A DNA stretch of 64,000 bases from Paenibacillus pinistramenti (GTDB lineage Bacteria; Bacillota; Bacilli; Paenibacillales; Paenibacillaceae): the NCBI RefSeq assembly GCF_005869875.1, contig NZ_VAWG01000005.1:62001-126000 (forward strand), written 5' to 3'. Shown in pieces: positions 1 through 8,579 of this stretch (the first letter of the stretch is position 1; each line of letters opens with the position of its first letter). Under the pieces are notes generated by a model, which had not been told where the DNA came from, did not search any database, and saw nothing but the letters and a program-made list of their open reading frames with translations. Made by a program: the position numbers and the translations under genes.

Positions 1-1
1 C

Positions 2-1102
2 GGCTTCGACAAGCCCTTGAAGCACGTTCACATCAGTGCGGACGGCGCGGTCGTGTACAACGCGATCCTGTTCATTCCGGAGAATACGCCGTTTGACTAC
101 TATACGAAAGAATATGAAAAAGGCCTTGAGCTCTATTCGAACGGCGTGCTTATTATGGAAAAATGCGGCGACCTGCTGCCGGATTACTTCAGCTTTGTCA
201 AAGGGATGGTCGACTCCGAGGACTTGTCGCTCAACATCTCCCGCGAGCTGCTGCAGCATGACCGCCAGCTGAAGCTGATTGCAAAGAATATCAAGAACAA
301 GATCAAGAGCACCCTGCTCAGCCTGCAGAAGGACGAGCGCGACAATTACGAGAAGTTCTACAAATCGTTCGGCCGGCAGCTCAAGTTCGGCGCTTACAGC
401 GACTTTGGCGCGAACAAGGAGGACCTGCAGGATCTGCTGATGTTCTACTCCTCCAAGGAGAAGAAGCTCGTTTCGCTCGCAGAATACGTCTCCCGCATGC
501 CGGAGGATCAGAAATATATCTACTACGCAACCGGAGATTCGGTTGAGCGTATTGAGAAGCTGCCGCAAACCGAGCTGGTCGCCGATAAAGGCTACGAAAT
601 GCTCTACTTCACCGACGACATCGACGAGTTTGCCATCAAGACGATCGCTAAATACAAAGACAAGGAATTTAAAAATGTCTCCAGCGGCGATCTCGGCATC
701 GAGTCCGATGAAGCGGCGAAAGTCGCTGAAGCGGAAGAGAACGAAAATAAAGACTTGTTCGAAGCCATGGCCGGCATCCTTGGCGACAAGGTGAAAGCTG
801 TTAAAGCTTCCAAACGCCTGAAGAGCCATCCGGTCTGCCTGTCCTCCGAAGGCGAGCTGACGATCGAGATGGAGAAGGTGCTCCGGTCCATGCCGAACGG
901 CGAAGACGTCAAAGCGGAGAAGGTGCTTGAAATTAACGTGAACCACCCGGTATTCAGCTCCCTGAAGGCTTCACTTGGCAGCGACAAGGAGAAGCTGGGC
1001 CTGTACACGAACCTGCTGTACAACCAGGCGCTGCTGATCGAGGGCCTGCCGATCCAGGATCCGGTGGAATTCACCAACGATATCTGCAAAGTGATGGTGT
1101 AA
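2..1102 (+). CDS. htpG: Molecular chaperone HtpG (Hsp90), C-terminal part
   Basis: This is the C-terminal part of the bacterial Hsp90 chaperone, an ATP-dependent cytosolic protein-folding dimer. The reading frame is open from base 2, and codons before the TTG at 17 continue the protein, so the true start lies left of the window. The middle domain carries the conserved stretch [15 protein letters not shown] followed by LLQHDRQL, where the catalytic-loop arginine resides. The rest, to KVMV, is the C-terminal dimerisation domain. The N-terminal GHKL ATPase domain is not in the window. A hairpin terminator follows at 1164, so this ends its transcript. Identity is secure from the middle-domain motif; only completeness is unknown. 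Confidence 0.95.
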   Translation, partial: GFDKPLKHVHISADGAVVYNAILFIPENTPFDYYTKEYEKGLELYSNGVLIMEKCGDLLPDYFSFVKGMVDSEDLSLNISRELLQHDRQLKLIAKNIKNKIKSTLLSLQKDERDNYEKFYKSFGRQLKFGAYSDFGANKEDLQDLLMFYSSKEKKLVSLAEYVSRMPEDQKYIYYATGDSVERIEKLPQTELVADKGYEMLYFTDDIDEFAIKTIAKYKDKEFKNVSSGDLGIESDEAAKVAEAEENENKDLFEAMAGILGDKVKAVKASKRLKSHPVCLSSEGELTIEMEKVLRSMPNGEDVKAEKVLEINVNHPVFSSLKASLGSDKEKLGLYTNLLYNQALLIEGLPIQDPVEFTNDICKVMV

Positions 1103-1163
1103 TCAGGCACCGCGAAAGCGAAATAACTATATCAATTCGCAAGAACGCAGCTTCGCAAGACCG

Positions 1164-1214
1164 CAGCCGGATTGGCCAAGGCGTATGCCCGGGCCGGTCC
1201 GGCTGTCTTTTTTT
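1164..1214 (+). terminator. Rho-independent terminator after htpG
   Basis: The arm CAGCCGGATTGGCC pairs with GGCCGGTCCGGCTG, with two mismatched positions in the middle of the stem. A run of seven T follows within TCTTTTTTTCTC. It lies about 60 bases after the htpG stop. Confidence 0.85.
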
Positions 1215-1332
1215 CTCAAATAATAAGGAGTGCAAATCTGCCGCAGGATGTACTATAGTGGAAGGAACGGGCGGCGGCGCAGGGGCGCAGGCCGCGAGCC
1301 GCGGAATTTTTACAGCAAAGAAGGGGTATACA

Positions 1333-2715
1333 TTGAGTTTATGGGTAAGGGAGAAGCCGTTTTACCGGATGTTCTTCTCCTTGACGCTGATTATCGGGCT
1401 GCAGAATCTGATCACCTTTGGCGTGAACCTGTCCGATAATTTGATGGTCGGCGGGTACAGCGAAGCTTCGCTGTCCGGAGTTGCACTGGCGAATCAGATC
1501 CAGTTTCTGCTGCAGATGCTTGTGATGGGCGTTTGTGAAGGCGTTGTCATTCTATCGGCCCGGGCTTGGGGGGCTAAAAATATCGGGACCGTCAAGCAGG
1601 CTGCCGCAATCGGGCTGTGGATTTCGGTGCTGCTGAGCGCGGTGCTGCTGGGTGCTGTGTTCTTCTTCCCGCACGCCTCTTTGGCCATATTCACGGGCGA
1701 TCAGGCGGTTATTGCCGAAGGGGAGCGCTATTTGCGCATCATTTGCTTCTCGTATTTATTCTTTGCGGTCACCAATATCCTGCTTGCAGCACTGCGGAGC
1801 GTGGAGACGGTTAAGGTCGGGTTTATCGTCTCCCTGTCTACGCTGATGATTAACGTATGCCTGAACTATATCCTTATTTATGGAAAATTCGGGTTCCCCG
1901 AGCTGGGCATCCGCGGATCGGCCATCGCAACCCTGGCCGCCCGCATCATTGAGACGGTTATCGTCGTGCTCTATCTGAAGCGGTTTGATCTCAAAATCAG
2001 CCTGCGCTTTCGGGAGCTGCTGACCATTAACGGGCAGCTGTTCAAGCAGTACTTATCCATAGGCTCCCCGGTGCTCATGTCCAACACGCTCTGGGGTGTG
2101 GCGATGGCGGCGCAGACGGTCATTCTGGGTCATATGGGCGCTGAGGCGATTGCGGCGAACAGCATAGCGACCACGATTTTTCAAATTGTAACGGTTATTA
2201 CTTATGCCTCGGCGAGCGCCACGGCGGTTCTGATCGGCAAGACGATCGGGCAGGGCCGGATAGAGCGGGTGAAGCCCTATGCGAAGACCCTCCAGCTGCT
2301 TTATCTTGGTATCGGAATCTGCACGGCGCTGGTCTTGTACGCAGGCAAAGGCTATCTTCTCCAGTTCTACAGCATTTCAGAAGGAAGCCGGGAGCTGGCG
2401 CTGCATTTCATGACCGTCTTGTCCGTAACGGTAATCGGCACGGCCTACCAGATGCCTGCATTAACCGGAATTGTGAGAAGCGGCGGGGACACCCGGTTTG
2501 TGTTATATAATGATACCTTTTTCATGTGGCTGATTGTTCTGCCGTCGGCGGCGTTATCGGCTTTTGTCTGGAACCTGTCGCCTTATGTCGTATTTATTTG
2601 TTTGAAGTCAGATCAGATTTTGAAAAGTTTTGTCGCTTTGGTCAAGGTGAACCGGTTCAGGTGGATACGAAGCTTCGACACTCCGGTTTCGGCACAATCA
2701 GCGGACGGAGCGTAA
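1333..2715 (+). CDS. MATE family multidrug/cation antiporter
   Basis: This is a membrane exporter of the multidrug and toxic compound extrusion family, which normally exchanges Na+ or H+ for organic cations. From the chosen start it has 460 residues, the usual family length, and is built of about twelve hydrophobic segments. The first repeat contains the family-like stretch FGVNLSDNLMVGGYSEASL, and a second related half begins around residue 230. The TTG at 1333 is chosen because AGAAGGGG lies seven bases before it. An open frame reaches back to 1258, but those residues are Gly/Ala-rich and lack a good ribosome site. The substrate cannot be inferred. It is monocistronic, with its terminator broken by an insertion sequence. 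Confidence 0.88.
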   Translation: MSLWVREKPFYRMFFSLTLIIGLQNLITFGVNLSDNLMVGGYSEASLSGVALANQIQFLLQMLVMGVCEGVVILSARAWGAKNIGTVKQAAAIGLWISVLLSAVLLGAVFFFPHASLAIFTGDQAVIAEGERYLRIICFSYLFFAVTNILLAALRSVETVKVGFIVSLSTLMINVCLNYILIYGKFGFPELGIRGSAIATLAARIIETVIVVLYLKRFDLKISLRFRELLTINGQLFKQYLSIGSPVLMSNTLWGVAMAAQTVILGHMGAEAIAANSIATTIFQIVTVITYASASATAVLIGKTIGQGRIERVKPYAKTLQLLYLGIGICTALVLYAGKGYLLQFYSISEGSRELALHFMTVLSVTVIGTAYQMPALTGIVRSGGDTRFVLYNDTFFMWLIVLPSAALSAFVWNLSPYVVFICLKSDQILKSFVALVKVNRFRWIRSFDTPVSAQSADGA

Positions 2716-2810
2716 TTCGACAGGCTTCTGCCTGTCCCGCGCAAGGCGGGAAAAATGGCGAAAAATGGTGCAGCGGTGCGCTTCTGCCGGATCGGGCGGC
2801 ACCTGAGCAG

Positions 2811-2838
2811 CGTGGTTGAACAAACGTGGTTGAACAAA
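2811..2838 (+). repeat. Perfect 14-bp tandem duplication
   Basis: The unit CGTGGTTGAACAAA occurs twice, back to back, between the MATE stop and its terminator. It is non-coding and resembles other short tandem duplications placed after stop codons in this window. Confidence 0.85.
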
Positions 2839-2961
2839 TTGGATAAATAAGGTATAACAAAAAAGCCGTCCAGAAATGGTATTATCCCCTTTAAGTAGAC
2901 ACTCAAAAAAACCTTCATGTTATCATGGAGGTTCGAGTGCCACTTGGAGGGGATATTTTTT

Positions 2962-3291
2962 ATGGCTAAAAAAGGTCAAACATTTCAGGCGTATACAGAG
3001 GAATTCAAATTAAAGGCGGTCAGAGCGTATGTAGAGGGTTCTTCAAGCTACAAGGTGGTAGCTGAACGAGAAGGGATTCGGAACTGTTCTCAACTGAAGG
3101 TGTGGGTGAAGAAATGGCAAAACGGAGAGTCGTTCGATGAGCGTAAAAGTGAGCCAAATCCACTGAAAGGACGTCCACGCACGTCCTTCCATAGCGTCGA
3201 GGAAGAACGAGATTATCTGAAAGCGCAGGTGGATTACTTAAAAAAGCGGTATCCAAATCTAGTAAAGGAGAAGCGCCTACCCAACGAATGA
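2962..3291 (+). CDS. IS3-family transposase OrfA (helix-turn-helix)
   Basis: This 109-residue protein is the DNA-binding half of an IS3-type transposase and recognises the element's ends. It opens MAKKGQTFQAYTEEFKLKAV, typical of the HTH_Tnp_1 family, with the helix-turn-helix in the first 60 residues. A charged segment, probably a leucine-zipper-like coiled coil, follows near the C-terminus (VEEERDYLKAQVDYLKKR). The ATG at 2962 follows CTTGGAGGGG. The frame opens upstream at 2917, but those codons lie near the inverted repeat and look untranslated. The stop overlaps the orfB start as ATGA, and a slippery heptamer lies 50 bases before it. Confidence 0.9.
   Translation: MAKKGQTFQAYTEEFKLKAVRAYVEGSSSYKVVAEREGIRNCSQLKVWVKKWQNGESFDERKSEPNPLKGRPRTSFHSVEEERDYLKAQVDYLKKRYPNLVKEKRLPNE
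3240..3246 (+). other. Programmed -1 ribosomal frameshift site A_AAA_AAG
   Basis: The heptamer AAAAAAG lies in the orfA frame as A_AAA_AAG, the classic bacterial -1 slippery sequence used by IS150-group elements. The -1 frame stays open from here through the orfB ATG at 3288, so slippage would give an OrfAB fusion transposase. An AAAGGAG at 3265-3271 could act as the internal Shine-Dalgarno-type stimulator downstream. Confidence 0.82.
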
Positions 3292-4139
3292 ATTATGAAA
3301 TCATGGAGGAGTTACGCCTCCTGCACAGCATTACAGACCTGTTAGCTATTGCGAGGATACCACGGGCCAGCTATTACAAATGGCGAGCCACACAGCCTCA
3401 GCGAGCTGCAAGGCAAGAGAAGGATCATGAGATCAAGGAACACATGATGGCCATTCATTTTGCGCACCCCTACTTCGGCTATCCGCGTATGACGACCGCC
3501 TTATGGGAGGCAGGCTACAATGTGAATCACAAGAAAGTATGGCGGATCATGAAAGAATTATCGATCCAATCGGTCATACGGAGGAAACGAAAACAGTCCA
3601 ATTACACACCTTCTGTTGTGTATCCAAATCGCTTAAAACGACAATTCCATGCTACGGCACCGCAGCAAAAAATGGTCACTGATATTACTTATATTTCCGA
3701 CGGAACGAATTTCCATTACTTGTCCGTTATTCAAGATCTATTCAACAACGAGATTGTCGCTTGGAAGTTGTCTGAACGTAACGATGTCCAACTGGTGCTG
3801 GATACGATTACGCAGTGGACAAGAAAAAGAGACGTTTCTGAGGCCGTGCTCCACTCGGACCAGGGCTTCCAATATACGTCTCAGGCGTACAACACACGAT
3901 TAGAGGCATTCGGCGTTAAAGGCAGCCACTCTCGCAAAGCTACCTGCCTTGATAACGCATGTATCGAATCCTTCTTTTCGCATCTCAAGACAGAGAAGTT
4001 GTACCTCAACCAGTTTAATTCAGGGGCGGAAATTCAGCAAGCCGTAGAAGAATATATTTACGAGTACAACTACCACCGCTTTCAAACCAAATTAAAACAA
4101 CGCGCACCGATTGAGTATCGGTGCGCGTTAGCAGCTTAG
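3288..4139 (+). CDS. IS3-family transposase OrfB (DDE integrase domain)
   Basis: This is the catalytic half of the transposase, a DDE/RNase H-fold integrase core (rve). The three acidic residues can be seen: Asp in MVTDITYIS, Asp in VLHSDQGFQY, and Glu in NACIESFFSHLKTE. An N-terminal HTH_21-like segment contains HPYFGYPRM. At 283 residues it is the expected size and shows no stop or frameshift, so the element may be active. It is probably made mainly as an OrfAB fusion by -1 frameshifting at 3240-3246. The ATGA overlap also allows separate translation. Confidence 0.93.
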   Translation: MNYEIMEELRLLHSITDLLAIARIPRASYYKWRATQPQRAARQEKDHEIKEHMMAIHFAHPYFGYPRMTTALWEAGYNVNHKKVWRIMKELSIQSVIRRKRKQSNYTPSVVYPNRLKRQFHATAPQQKMVTDITYISDGTNFHYLSVIQDLFNNEIVAWKLSERNDVQLVLDTITQWTRKRDVSEAVLHSDQGFQYTSQAYNTRLEAFGVKGSHSRKATCLDNACIESFFSHLKTEKLYLNQFNSGAEIQQAVEEYIYEYNYHRFQTKLKQRAPIEYRCALAA

Positions 4140-4476
4140 CTTTTTTCATCTGTCTACTTGACAGGGGTATGACCAGTATGACCAAAATGGAGCGGCTTTT
4201 TTAATAATATGCTGGTTATAGAATGAATGAAGTGGGTAAAGATTACTAGATTGGAGTATGTCATCCTTCGCGCAGCGGTTCTAGGACAAAGGATTTAGAA
4301 GTAGGCCTGACTAATGAAAAAAGAATAGGAATTTTGATTCTAAATATCGAATGAAAGCGGTTTCTGAAAACAATCGGGGTTGTTATCGAATTCCTTTTTA
4401 GGTATCATGCAAAATAAACCTGATGATCTTCATAAGCCGAACTCCGGTTTCTGAATCAAAAGAATAGGGTGGTGGG

Positions 4477-6111
4477 ATGAAAACCAAATCTGCTTTTGAA
4501 TCAAAGACATGGAGATTTACGCGCTACGGTTCTTTGTGTCTCATCTCGTTAGTATATTTACTTCATCCGTCAGATGTTCCGTTATGGATCAGGTTAGGGC
4601 TGCCTGCGGCGCTCCTGTTAACCGTTCCGGTTGTCGTAATTATGTACCGTCATTATTCCAGCAATCCGGTCGCCCTTCAGCTTGCCGTTATCTGTGAGAT
4701 GGCGGTTATTGTGTCTCTGCTGTTTCCGACAGGGGGGATGGACAGCCCGTTCAAGTGGTATGCGCTGAATCCCCTGATGGTGGCGTCCGAGCTGCTCAGT
4801 GCCTGGTTCGCCTGGAGCCTTCTTGTGAGTTATATCGGCATCATCGGCGCGTTATTTTATATCTTTTTTGATTTAGAGCCTAAAAATTTCCCCTCCTTTG
4901 CGTTTAACAACTCCGGATTGCTTGCTGCGCTGGTTGTTGTAGTCGTAGCCATGCAAATGATCGGCCGCCTGCTGCGGGAGCTTGACCGCGCCAACGAGCG
5001 GACGAATGAGACACTGGACCATATCAAGTCGATTTATCATATTGTCGAAACCGCCAGCCACCACGAAATTATGAATATTGGGCAGATTATTGCGGATTGC
5101 GTCGTCAAGCTGACCAAACTTCCCAGAGCTTTCTTCTGGTTTGCGCCCAGGACCGGTGAAACGGCTCCTGCCAGCCGCCAGACCGGCTGGACCGCAGACG
5201 AAGAAACGATGCTGTTCGAGCATATGGAGAGCCACCTCGAGGAATGGAGGAAGAAGGACGAACCGTTCTACCAGGGGATTGAGCCCTTCGGCGATTTTCT
5301 GCTGATGCCGGTACGCATGAATACCCGTTTTGTAGGCGTGATTGGCGTAAGGCTTGAATCGTCAGAGAAGACGGAAGTCAACCGCTGGCTTGCGCAGCAG
5401 CTGATTTTGCTCCAGGAGCTCAGTTCCATCATCCTGGAACGACATGAGCTGGCCGTTACGGAGAACCGGCTGATGATCATCAACGAACAGAACCGCATTG
5501 CCGACGAGATGCATGACAGTGTTTCGCAAAGTCTCTTCGGCATTGTCTATGCCGCCCATTCGCTCAAGCAAACCTGGCGCCAGCTGCCGGAAGAGCAGCT
5601 GGAAGAGCAAATCGACCTCATCAAGGACAGCGCCACCATGGTCGCTAAAGAACTCCGCAAAACCATCCATAGTTTGAGCTCCAAGAAAAGCGGGGGTCAG
5701 AATTGGCTGGGCACCGTCCGCTCCCATCTCAACACGATCTCCAGACTGAATGACGTAGAAATTGATCTGCGGGTCAGCGGCGACGATTACGGTCTGCCGT
5801 ATCACTACCAGAAGGCCTTATTCCGCATCATTTCGGAGGCAACGGGCAATGGGATCCGGCACGGCAAAGCCAAGCTGGTCCGTACGGAGCTGTCGCTGCG
5901 CCCGGAGCTGATCAAGCTGTCCATAACCGACAACGGCTGCGGCTTTGACACGGAGTGTGAAGCTGCGAAGGATTCCGAAGGGGGCCTGGGCATGCAGAAT
6001 ATGCAGTATTTAACAAAGTCGCTTGGCGGAAATATCAATATTTCCAGCTCTCCTGGTTCGGGTACCCAAGTTGAAGTTACTATCCCTGTCGGCGTTCTTG
6101 AATACCAATAA
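4477..6111 (+). CDS. Membrane sensor histidine kinase, NarL/DegS type (HisKA_3)
   Basis: This is a membrane sensor kinase that should phosphorylate the response regulator encoded 27 bases downstream. Residues 10-170 contain about five or six hydrophobic segments, and residues 175-325 look like a GAF-type sensory domain. The HisKA_3 phospho-acceptor box NRIADEMHDSVSQSLFG carries His346. The HATPase domain follows, with NGIRHGK (N-box-like), ITDNGCGFD (G1) and GGLGMQNM (G2). It resembles the LiaS/DegS/YdfH class. The signal is unknown. Its position just upstream of the exopolysaccharide operon makes control of that operon a possibility, but this is inference only. It starts with ATG after a G-rich ribosome site (GGGTGGTGGG). 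Confidence 0.9.
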   Translation: MKTKSAFESKTWRFTRYGSLCLISLVYLLHPSDVPLWIRLGLPAALLLTVPVVVIMYRHYSSNPVALQLAVICEMAVIVSLLFPTGGMDSPFKWYALNPLMVASELLSAWFAWSLLVSYIGIIGALFYIFFDLEPKNFPSFAFNNSGLLAALVVVVVAMQMIGRLLRELDRANERTNETLDHIKSIYHIVETASHHEIMNIGQIIADCVVKLTKLPRAFFWFAPRTGETAPASRQTGWTADEETMLFEHMESHLEEWRKKDEPFYQGIEPFGDFLLMPVRMNTRFVGVIGVRLESSEKTEVNRWLAQQLILLQELSSIILERHELAVTENRLMIINEQNRIADEMHDSVSQSLFGIVYAAHSLKQTWRQLPEEQLEEQIDLIKDSATMVAKELRKTIHSLSSKKSGGQNWLGTVRSHLNTISRLNDVEIDLRVSGDDYGLPYHYQKALFRIISEATGNGIRHGKAKLVRTELSLRPELIKLSITDNGCGFDTECEAAKDSEGGLGMQNMQYLTKSLGGNINISSSPGSGTQVEVTIPVGVLEYQ

Positions 6112-6138
6112 AGTTACCGCTTAGGAGGCTGCTTAACG

Positions 6139-6774
6139 ATGAAAATCGTCATTGTAGATGACCATCCGCTTGTAAGGAAGGGCCTGGCTGCCGTTATATC
6201 CATGCAGCCGGATGTTCAGTTCGCAGGCGAAGCGACAAACAAGCGTGAAGCTTTAAGCGTTATTGAGAATACACGCCCGGATCTGGTGCTGCTTGATTTG
6301 AAGCTGGCGGAAGAATCCGGTTTAGATGTGGTGGTCGCGGCCCGGGGAATGGGCCTGCGCAGCAAATTTGTCCTGCTGACCTCCTCGGCCAGCCGGGAGG
6401 ACTTCAAGCGGGCGGAGGAAATTCAGGTAGACGGCTATGTCATGAAAGAGGCGCTGCCTGAGGAGCTGCTCTACGCCATTCATCTGGTTCATAAAGGCCG
6501 GAAATATTATGACCCCGGTCTGGTGACCAGCAGGCTGCAGGATAATGAGTTAAGTCCGGCAGACGAGCTGACACCCAAGGAGAAAGAGGTGCTGATCTCG
6601 CTCGGTCATGGCTGCAGCAACCGCGAGATTGCCCAGAAGCTGTTCATCAGCGAATATACGGTCAAGAAACACGTCAGTCAGATTTTGGCGAAGCTGCAGG
6701 TGGCGGATCGGACTCAGGCGGCCCTGTATGCCAATTCCATCGGATTATGTAAGTACGAAGCGACAAATATATGA
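6139..6774 (+). CDS. Response regulator, NarL/FixJ (LuxR) family
   Basis: This is a DNA-binding response regulator of 211 residues. The receiver domain (1-120) has the acidic pair Asp7-Asp8, the phospho-acceptor Asp53 in DLVLLDLKL, the Thr/Ser switch in LLTSS and Lys in VMKEA. A LuxR-type helix-turn-helix at about 145-205 contains LTPKEKEVL and NREIAQKLFISEYTVKKH. It follows the histidine kinase by 27 bases with a good TTAGGAGG site, so the two form an operon. A strong terminator at 6842 ends it. Target genes are not shown by sequence. The nearest downstream operon makes exopolysaccharide. Confidence 0.93.
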   Translation: MKIVIVDDHPLVRKGLAAVISMQPDVQFAGEATNKREALSVIENTRPDLVLLDLKLAEESGLDVVVAARGMGLRSKFVLLTSSASREDFKRAEEIQVDGYVMKEALPEELLYAIHLVHKGRKYYDPGLVTSRLQDNELSPADELTPKEKEVLISLGHGCSNREIAQKLFISEYTVKKHVSQILAKLQVADRTQAALYANSIGLCKYEATNI

Positions 6775-6841
6775 CAAATCGGGAAACAGTTTTCTGACAA
6801 AAAATAGTAGATTCAGACTTGTCTCCCGAGGGGGACAAATG

Positions 6842-6873
6842 CGGCGCGGATGCTCTTCATCCGCGCCGTTTTT
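6842..6873 (+). terminator. Rho-independent terminator after the two-component operon
   Basis: This is a perfect 11-bp stem, CGGCGCGGATG pairing with CATCCGCGCCG around a CTCTT loop, followed by TTTTT. It separates the two-component pair from the exopolysaccharide operon. Confidence 0.93.
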
Positions 6874-7193
6874 ATTTCGGGACGAAGGGCCCGGATATGG
6901 GTCTCAAAACAGCTCAAACCCGCGCCGCTCTAAGGGAGCGCTTACATTTACCCCTGTGTTTGGACCCCTGATTTCCATACCACAAAAGTATACTTTTTCC
7001 ATGTTCACAAGTAGCATTTTCCTTTCTACGAAAGTTAACCCCAAAGTAATCCAAGGAGTCATGTAATTTCACATGCAATTGCTAGAATTAGATACATCAA
7101 TAACAGGTGGTAAGGAAGAGCAGCTGCAAGGATCCGTTTCGGGCAGACTGATTCGGCAAGAATGAGCGGCTGACAACAGTAAGGGGGATACCG
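6874..7193 (+). promoter_or_regulatory. Leader and probable control region of the exopolysaccharide operon
   Basis: These 320 bases hold no convincing gene. They contain a small hairpin at 6926-6940 (CGCTC paired with GAGCG) and a perfect 14-bp palindrome AAAAGTATACTTTT at 6984-6997, which could be an operator. A run of AT-rich DNA between 6990 and 7110 is where the promoter should lie. No sigma-A pair with good spacing stands out, and no known riboswitch consensus was recognised. The operon's first start codon follows AAGGGGG. Confidence 0.5.
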
Positions 7194-7934
7194 ATGGAAA
7201 AAACGATTTTGGATTATGTCCAGTTAATCCAAAAAAGGCTGTGGATAATCTTTGTGTTCGTCTTGATCTCCTGTGCAACGACCTATTACGTAAGCCGGAC
7301 GTTTGTAACCCCGGTTTACACCGCTTCAGGACAGTTGATCGTCAACTACATCCATCCCGCCCAGGGCAATAATCTGAACGATGTCAATACGAGCTTGAAT
7401 CTGGTCCAAAGCTACAAGGAAATCATTGAATCCCAGAAAATTATGGGCGATGTTGCGGCGAACTATCCTCAGCTGGGAATTACCGAGGACGAGCTGGCGA
7501 AGGAGCTGGAAGTGAAGGTTTCGGAGAAGAGCCAGGTCATCAACCTGAAGGTGACTGACGAGAGTTATACGAGAGCTGCGGGAATTGTGAACGCAGTGTC
7601 GGCCACTTTCATGAACTCTGTTCCGTCGCTGATGAATCTGGATAACGTCAAGCTGCTGACCGCAGCGGACACCGAGCATAAGCCCGGTCCTTCCAACGGC
7701 GGAGTCATGATGAATCTGCTGATCAGCTTCTTTGTTTCTTTAATGGCAGCCATCGGCGTCATCCTGTTCCTCGAGAGCATCAACAGCACGGTGCGTACGG
7801 AGAAGGAAGCCGAAGAGTGGTTTGGCGTTCCGGTCATTGCAAGCGTGCCGATGATCACGAGAAAGCAGGCCGCCAAGCCTTCTGCGGCAATCACCGGAAG
7901 AGTGGAGGAACCGTCCTATGCTGCGATTAAATGA
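7194..7934 (+). CDS. Polysaccharide chain-length modulator (Wzz/CapA/YwqC-like)
   Basis: This 246-residue membrane protein of the Wzz family sets polymer length and activates the partner BY-kinase in Gram-positive bacteria. TM1 is at about 18-38 (LWIIFVFVLISCATTYYVS) and TM2 at about 168-190 (LLISFFVSLMAAIGVILFL), with an extracellular domain between. It ends in a short cytosolic tail of about 50 residues that would contact the kinase. It is the first gene of the exopolysaccharide operon, and its last 17 bases overlap the kinase gene, indicating translational coupling. The start follows AAGGGGG with good spacing. Confidence 0.88.
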   Translation: MEKTILDYVQLIQKRLWIIFVFVLISCATTYYVSRTFVTPVYTASGQLIVNYIHPAQGNNLNDVNTSLNLVQSYKEIIESQKIMGDVAANYPQLGITEDELAKELEVKVSEKSQVINLKVTDESYTRAAGIVNAVSATFMNSVPSLMNLDNVKLLTAADTEHKPGPSNGGVMMNLLISFFVSLMAAIGVILFLESINSTVRTEKEAEEWFGVPVIASVPMITRKQAAKPSAAITGRVEEPSYAAIK

Positions 7935-8556
7935 CAGCCTCATTTTGGAACGCAACCCGGCTTCTACAGCCGCTGAATCGGTCAGGGCACTTCGGGTCTT
8001 TATCCGCCAGCATTTACGGAGCAGCGGTGAAGGAACGGTGATCATGCTGACCTCGGCGAACGAAGGGGAAGGCAAGACACTGCTTGCGGCCAATCTGGCC
8101 GTCTCCTTTGCCCAGGAAGGCAAACGGGTCTGCATCATTGATGCAAATTTAAGAAAGCCGGCGCTTCACAAAGCGTACGGATTGAAGAACGGCAACGGCC
8201 TTGCCGATTACCTGATGGGATCGGTTGAAGCGGAAGCGGTCATTCGCCCCGGCTCCACGCCAGGATTGTCGATCATTACAGGCGGTGCGGAGCCGCTGAA
8301 CCCTTCAGAGCTGCTCAGCAATGAACGGATGGGCCAGCTGCTGTCGAAGCTGAAGCAGCAGTTTGACATCGTGCTGCTGGACTCGGCGGGTGTGCTCAGC
8401 TATACCGATGCCCGTGTGCTCGCTTCCTTGACCGACGGGGCCGTGCTGGTCGTCCGCTACGGACGCACCAAGCGCGAAGCTGTCCGCAAGGCGAAACAAT
8501 ATATGGATCAGGCCGGCGTAAATGTACTCGGAATCGCGATGAATCAGGTCAAATAA
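7918..8556 (+). CDS. BY-kinase-like ATPase of polysaccharide synthesis, divergent motifs
   Basis: It belongs to the bacterial tyrosine kinase family (CapB, YwqD, EpsB), which pairs with a Wzz-type activator and controls polymer assembly. The Walker A motif is normal ([16 protein letters not shown]). Two other motifs depart from the family. Walker A-prime reads IIDANLRKP, with Asn where the second Asp is usual. Walker B reads VLLDSAGV where DTPP or DSPP is usual. The C-terminus ends MNQVK, with no tyrosine cluster as autophosphorylation target. No PHP-type tyrosine phosphatase gene is nearby. It may be a scaffold or regulatory ATPase rather than an active kinase; this is inference. The fold assignment is secure. 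Confidence 0.85.
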   Translation: MLRLNDSLILERNPASTAAESVRALRVFIRQHLRSSGEGTVIMLTSANEGEGKTLLAANLAVSFAQEGKRVCIIDANLRKPALHKAYGLKNGNGLADYLMGSVEAEAVIRPGSTPGLSIITGGAEPLNPSELLSNERMGQLLSKLKQQFDIVLLDSAGVLSYTDARVLASLTDGAVLVVRYGRTKREAVRKAKQYMDQAGVNVLGIAMNQVK

Positions 8557-8579
8557 TTGAACCATTTGGGAGGTATACG

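Larger units (their letters stand above)
2877..4184 (+). mobile_element. IS3-family (IS150-group) insertion sequence, apparently intact
   Basis: The element is 1308 bp. It begins TGG and ends CCA, and has imperfect terminal inverted repeats. The left end TGGTATTATCCCCTTTAAG and the reverse of the right end share TGGT, CCCCT and AAGTAGACA. The right end carries a duplicated nine-base GTATGACCA (4167-4175 and 4176-4184), so the innermost copy could be the ancestral end. The element is flanked by AAA on both sides (2874-2876 and 4185-4187), fitting a 3-bp target duplication. It encodes OrfA and OrfB with a programmed frameshift site. Its AT content is clearly higher than that of its neighbours, consistent with recent arrival. 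Confidence 0.88.
2859..4202 (+). terminator. Terminator of the MATE gene, split by an insertion sequence
   Basis: The left arm AAAAAAGCCGTCCA (2859-2872) and the right arm TGGAGCGGCTTTTTT (4188-4202) are complementary apart from one bulged base, and the right arm ends in a T run. Removing the insertion and one copy of its AAA target duplication restores a hairpin with a GAAA loop. The insertion sequence therefore sits exactly in the loop, about 1.3 kb apart from stem to stem. The hairpin probably no longer folds as a terminator, unless the insertion supplies its own stop. Confidence 0.8.

Noticed and set aside
6874..7193. c-di-GMP riboswitch in the exopolysaccharide leader
   Set aside because: No GEMM core was recognised, and there is no terminator before the first gene.
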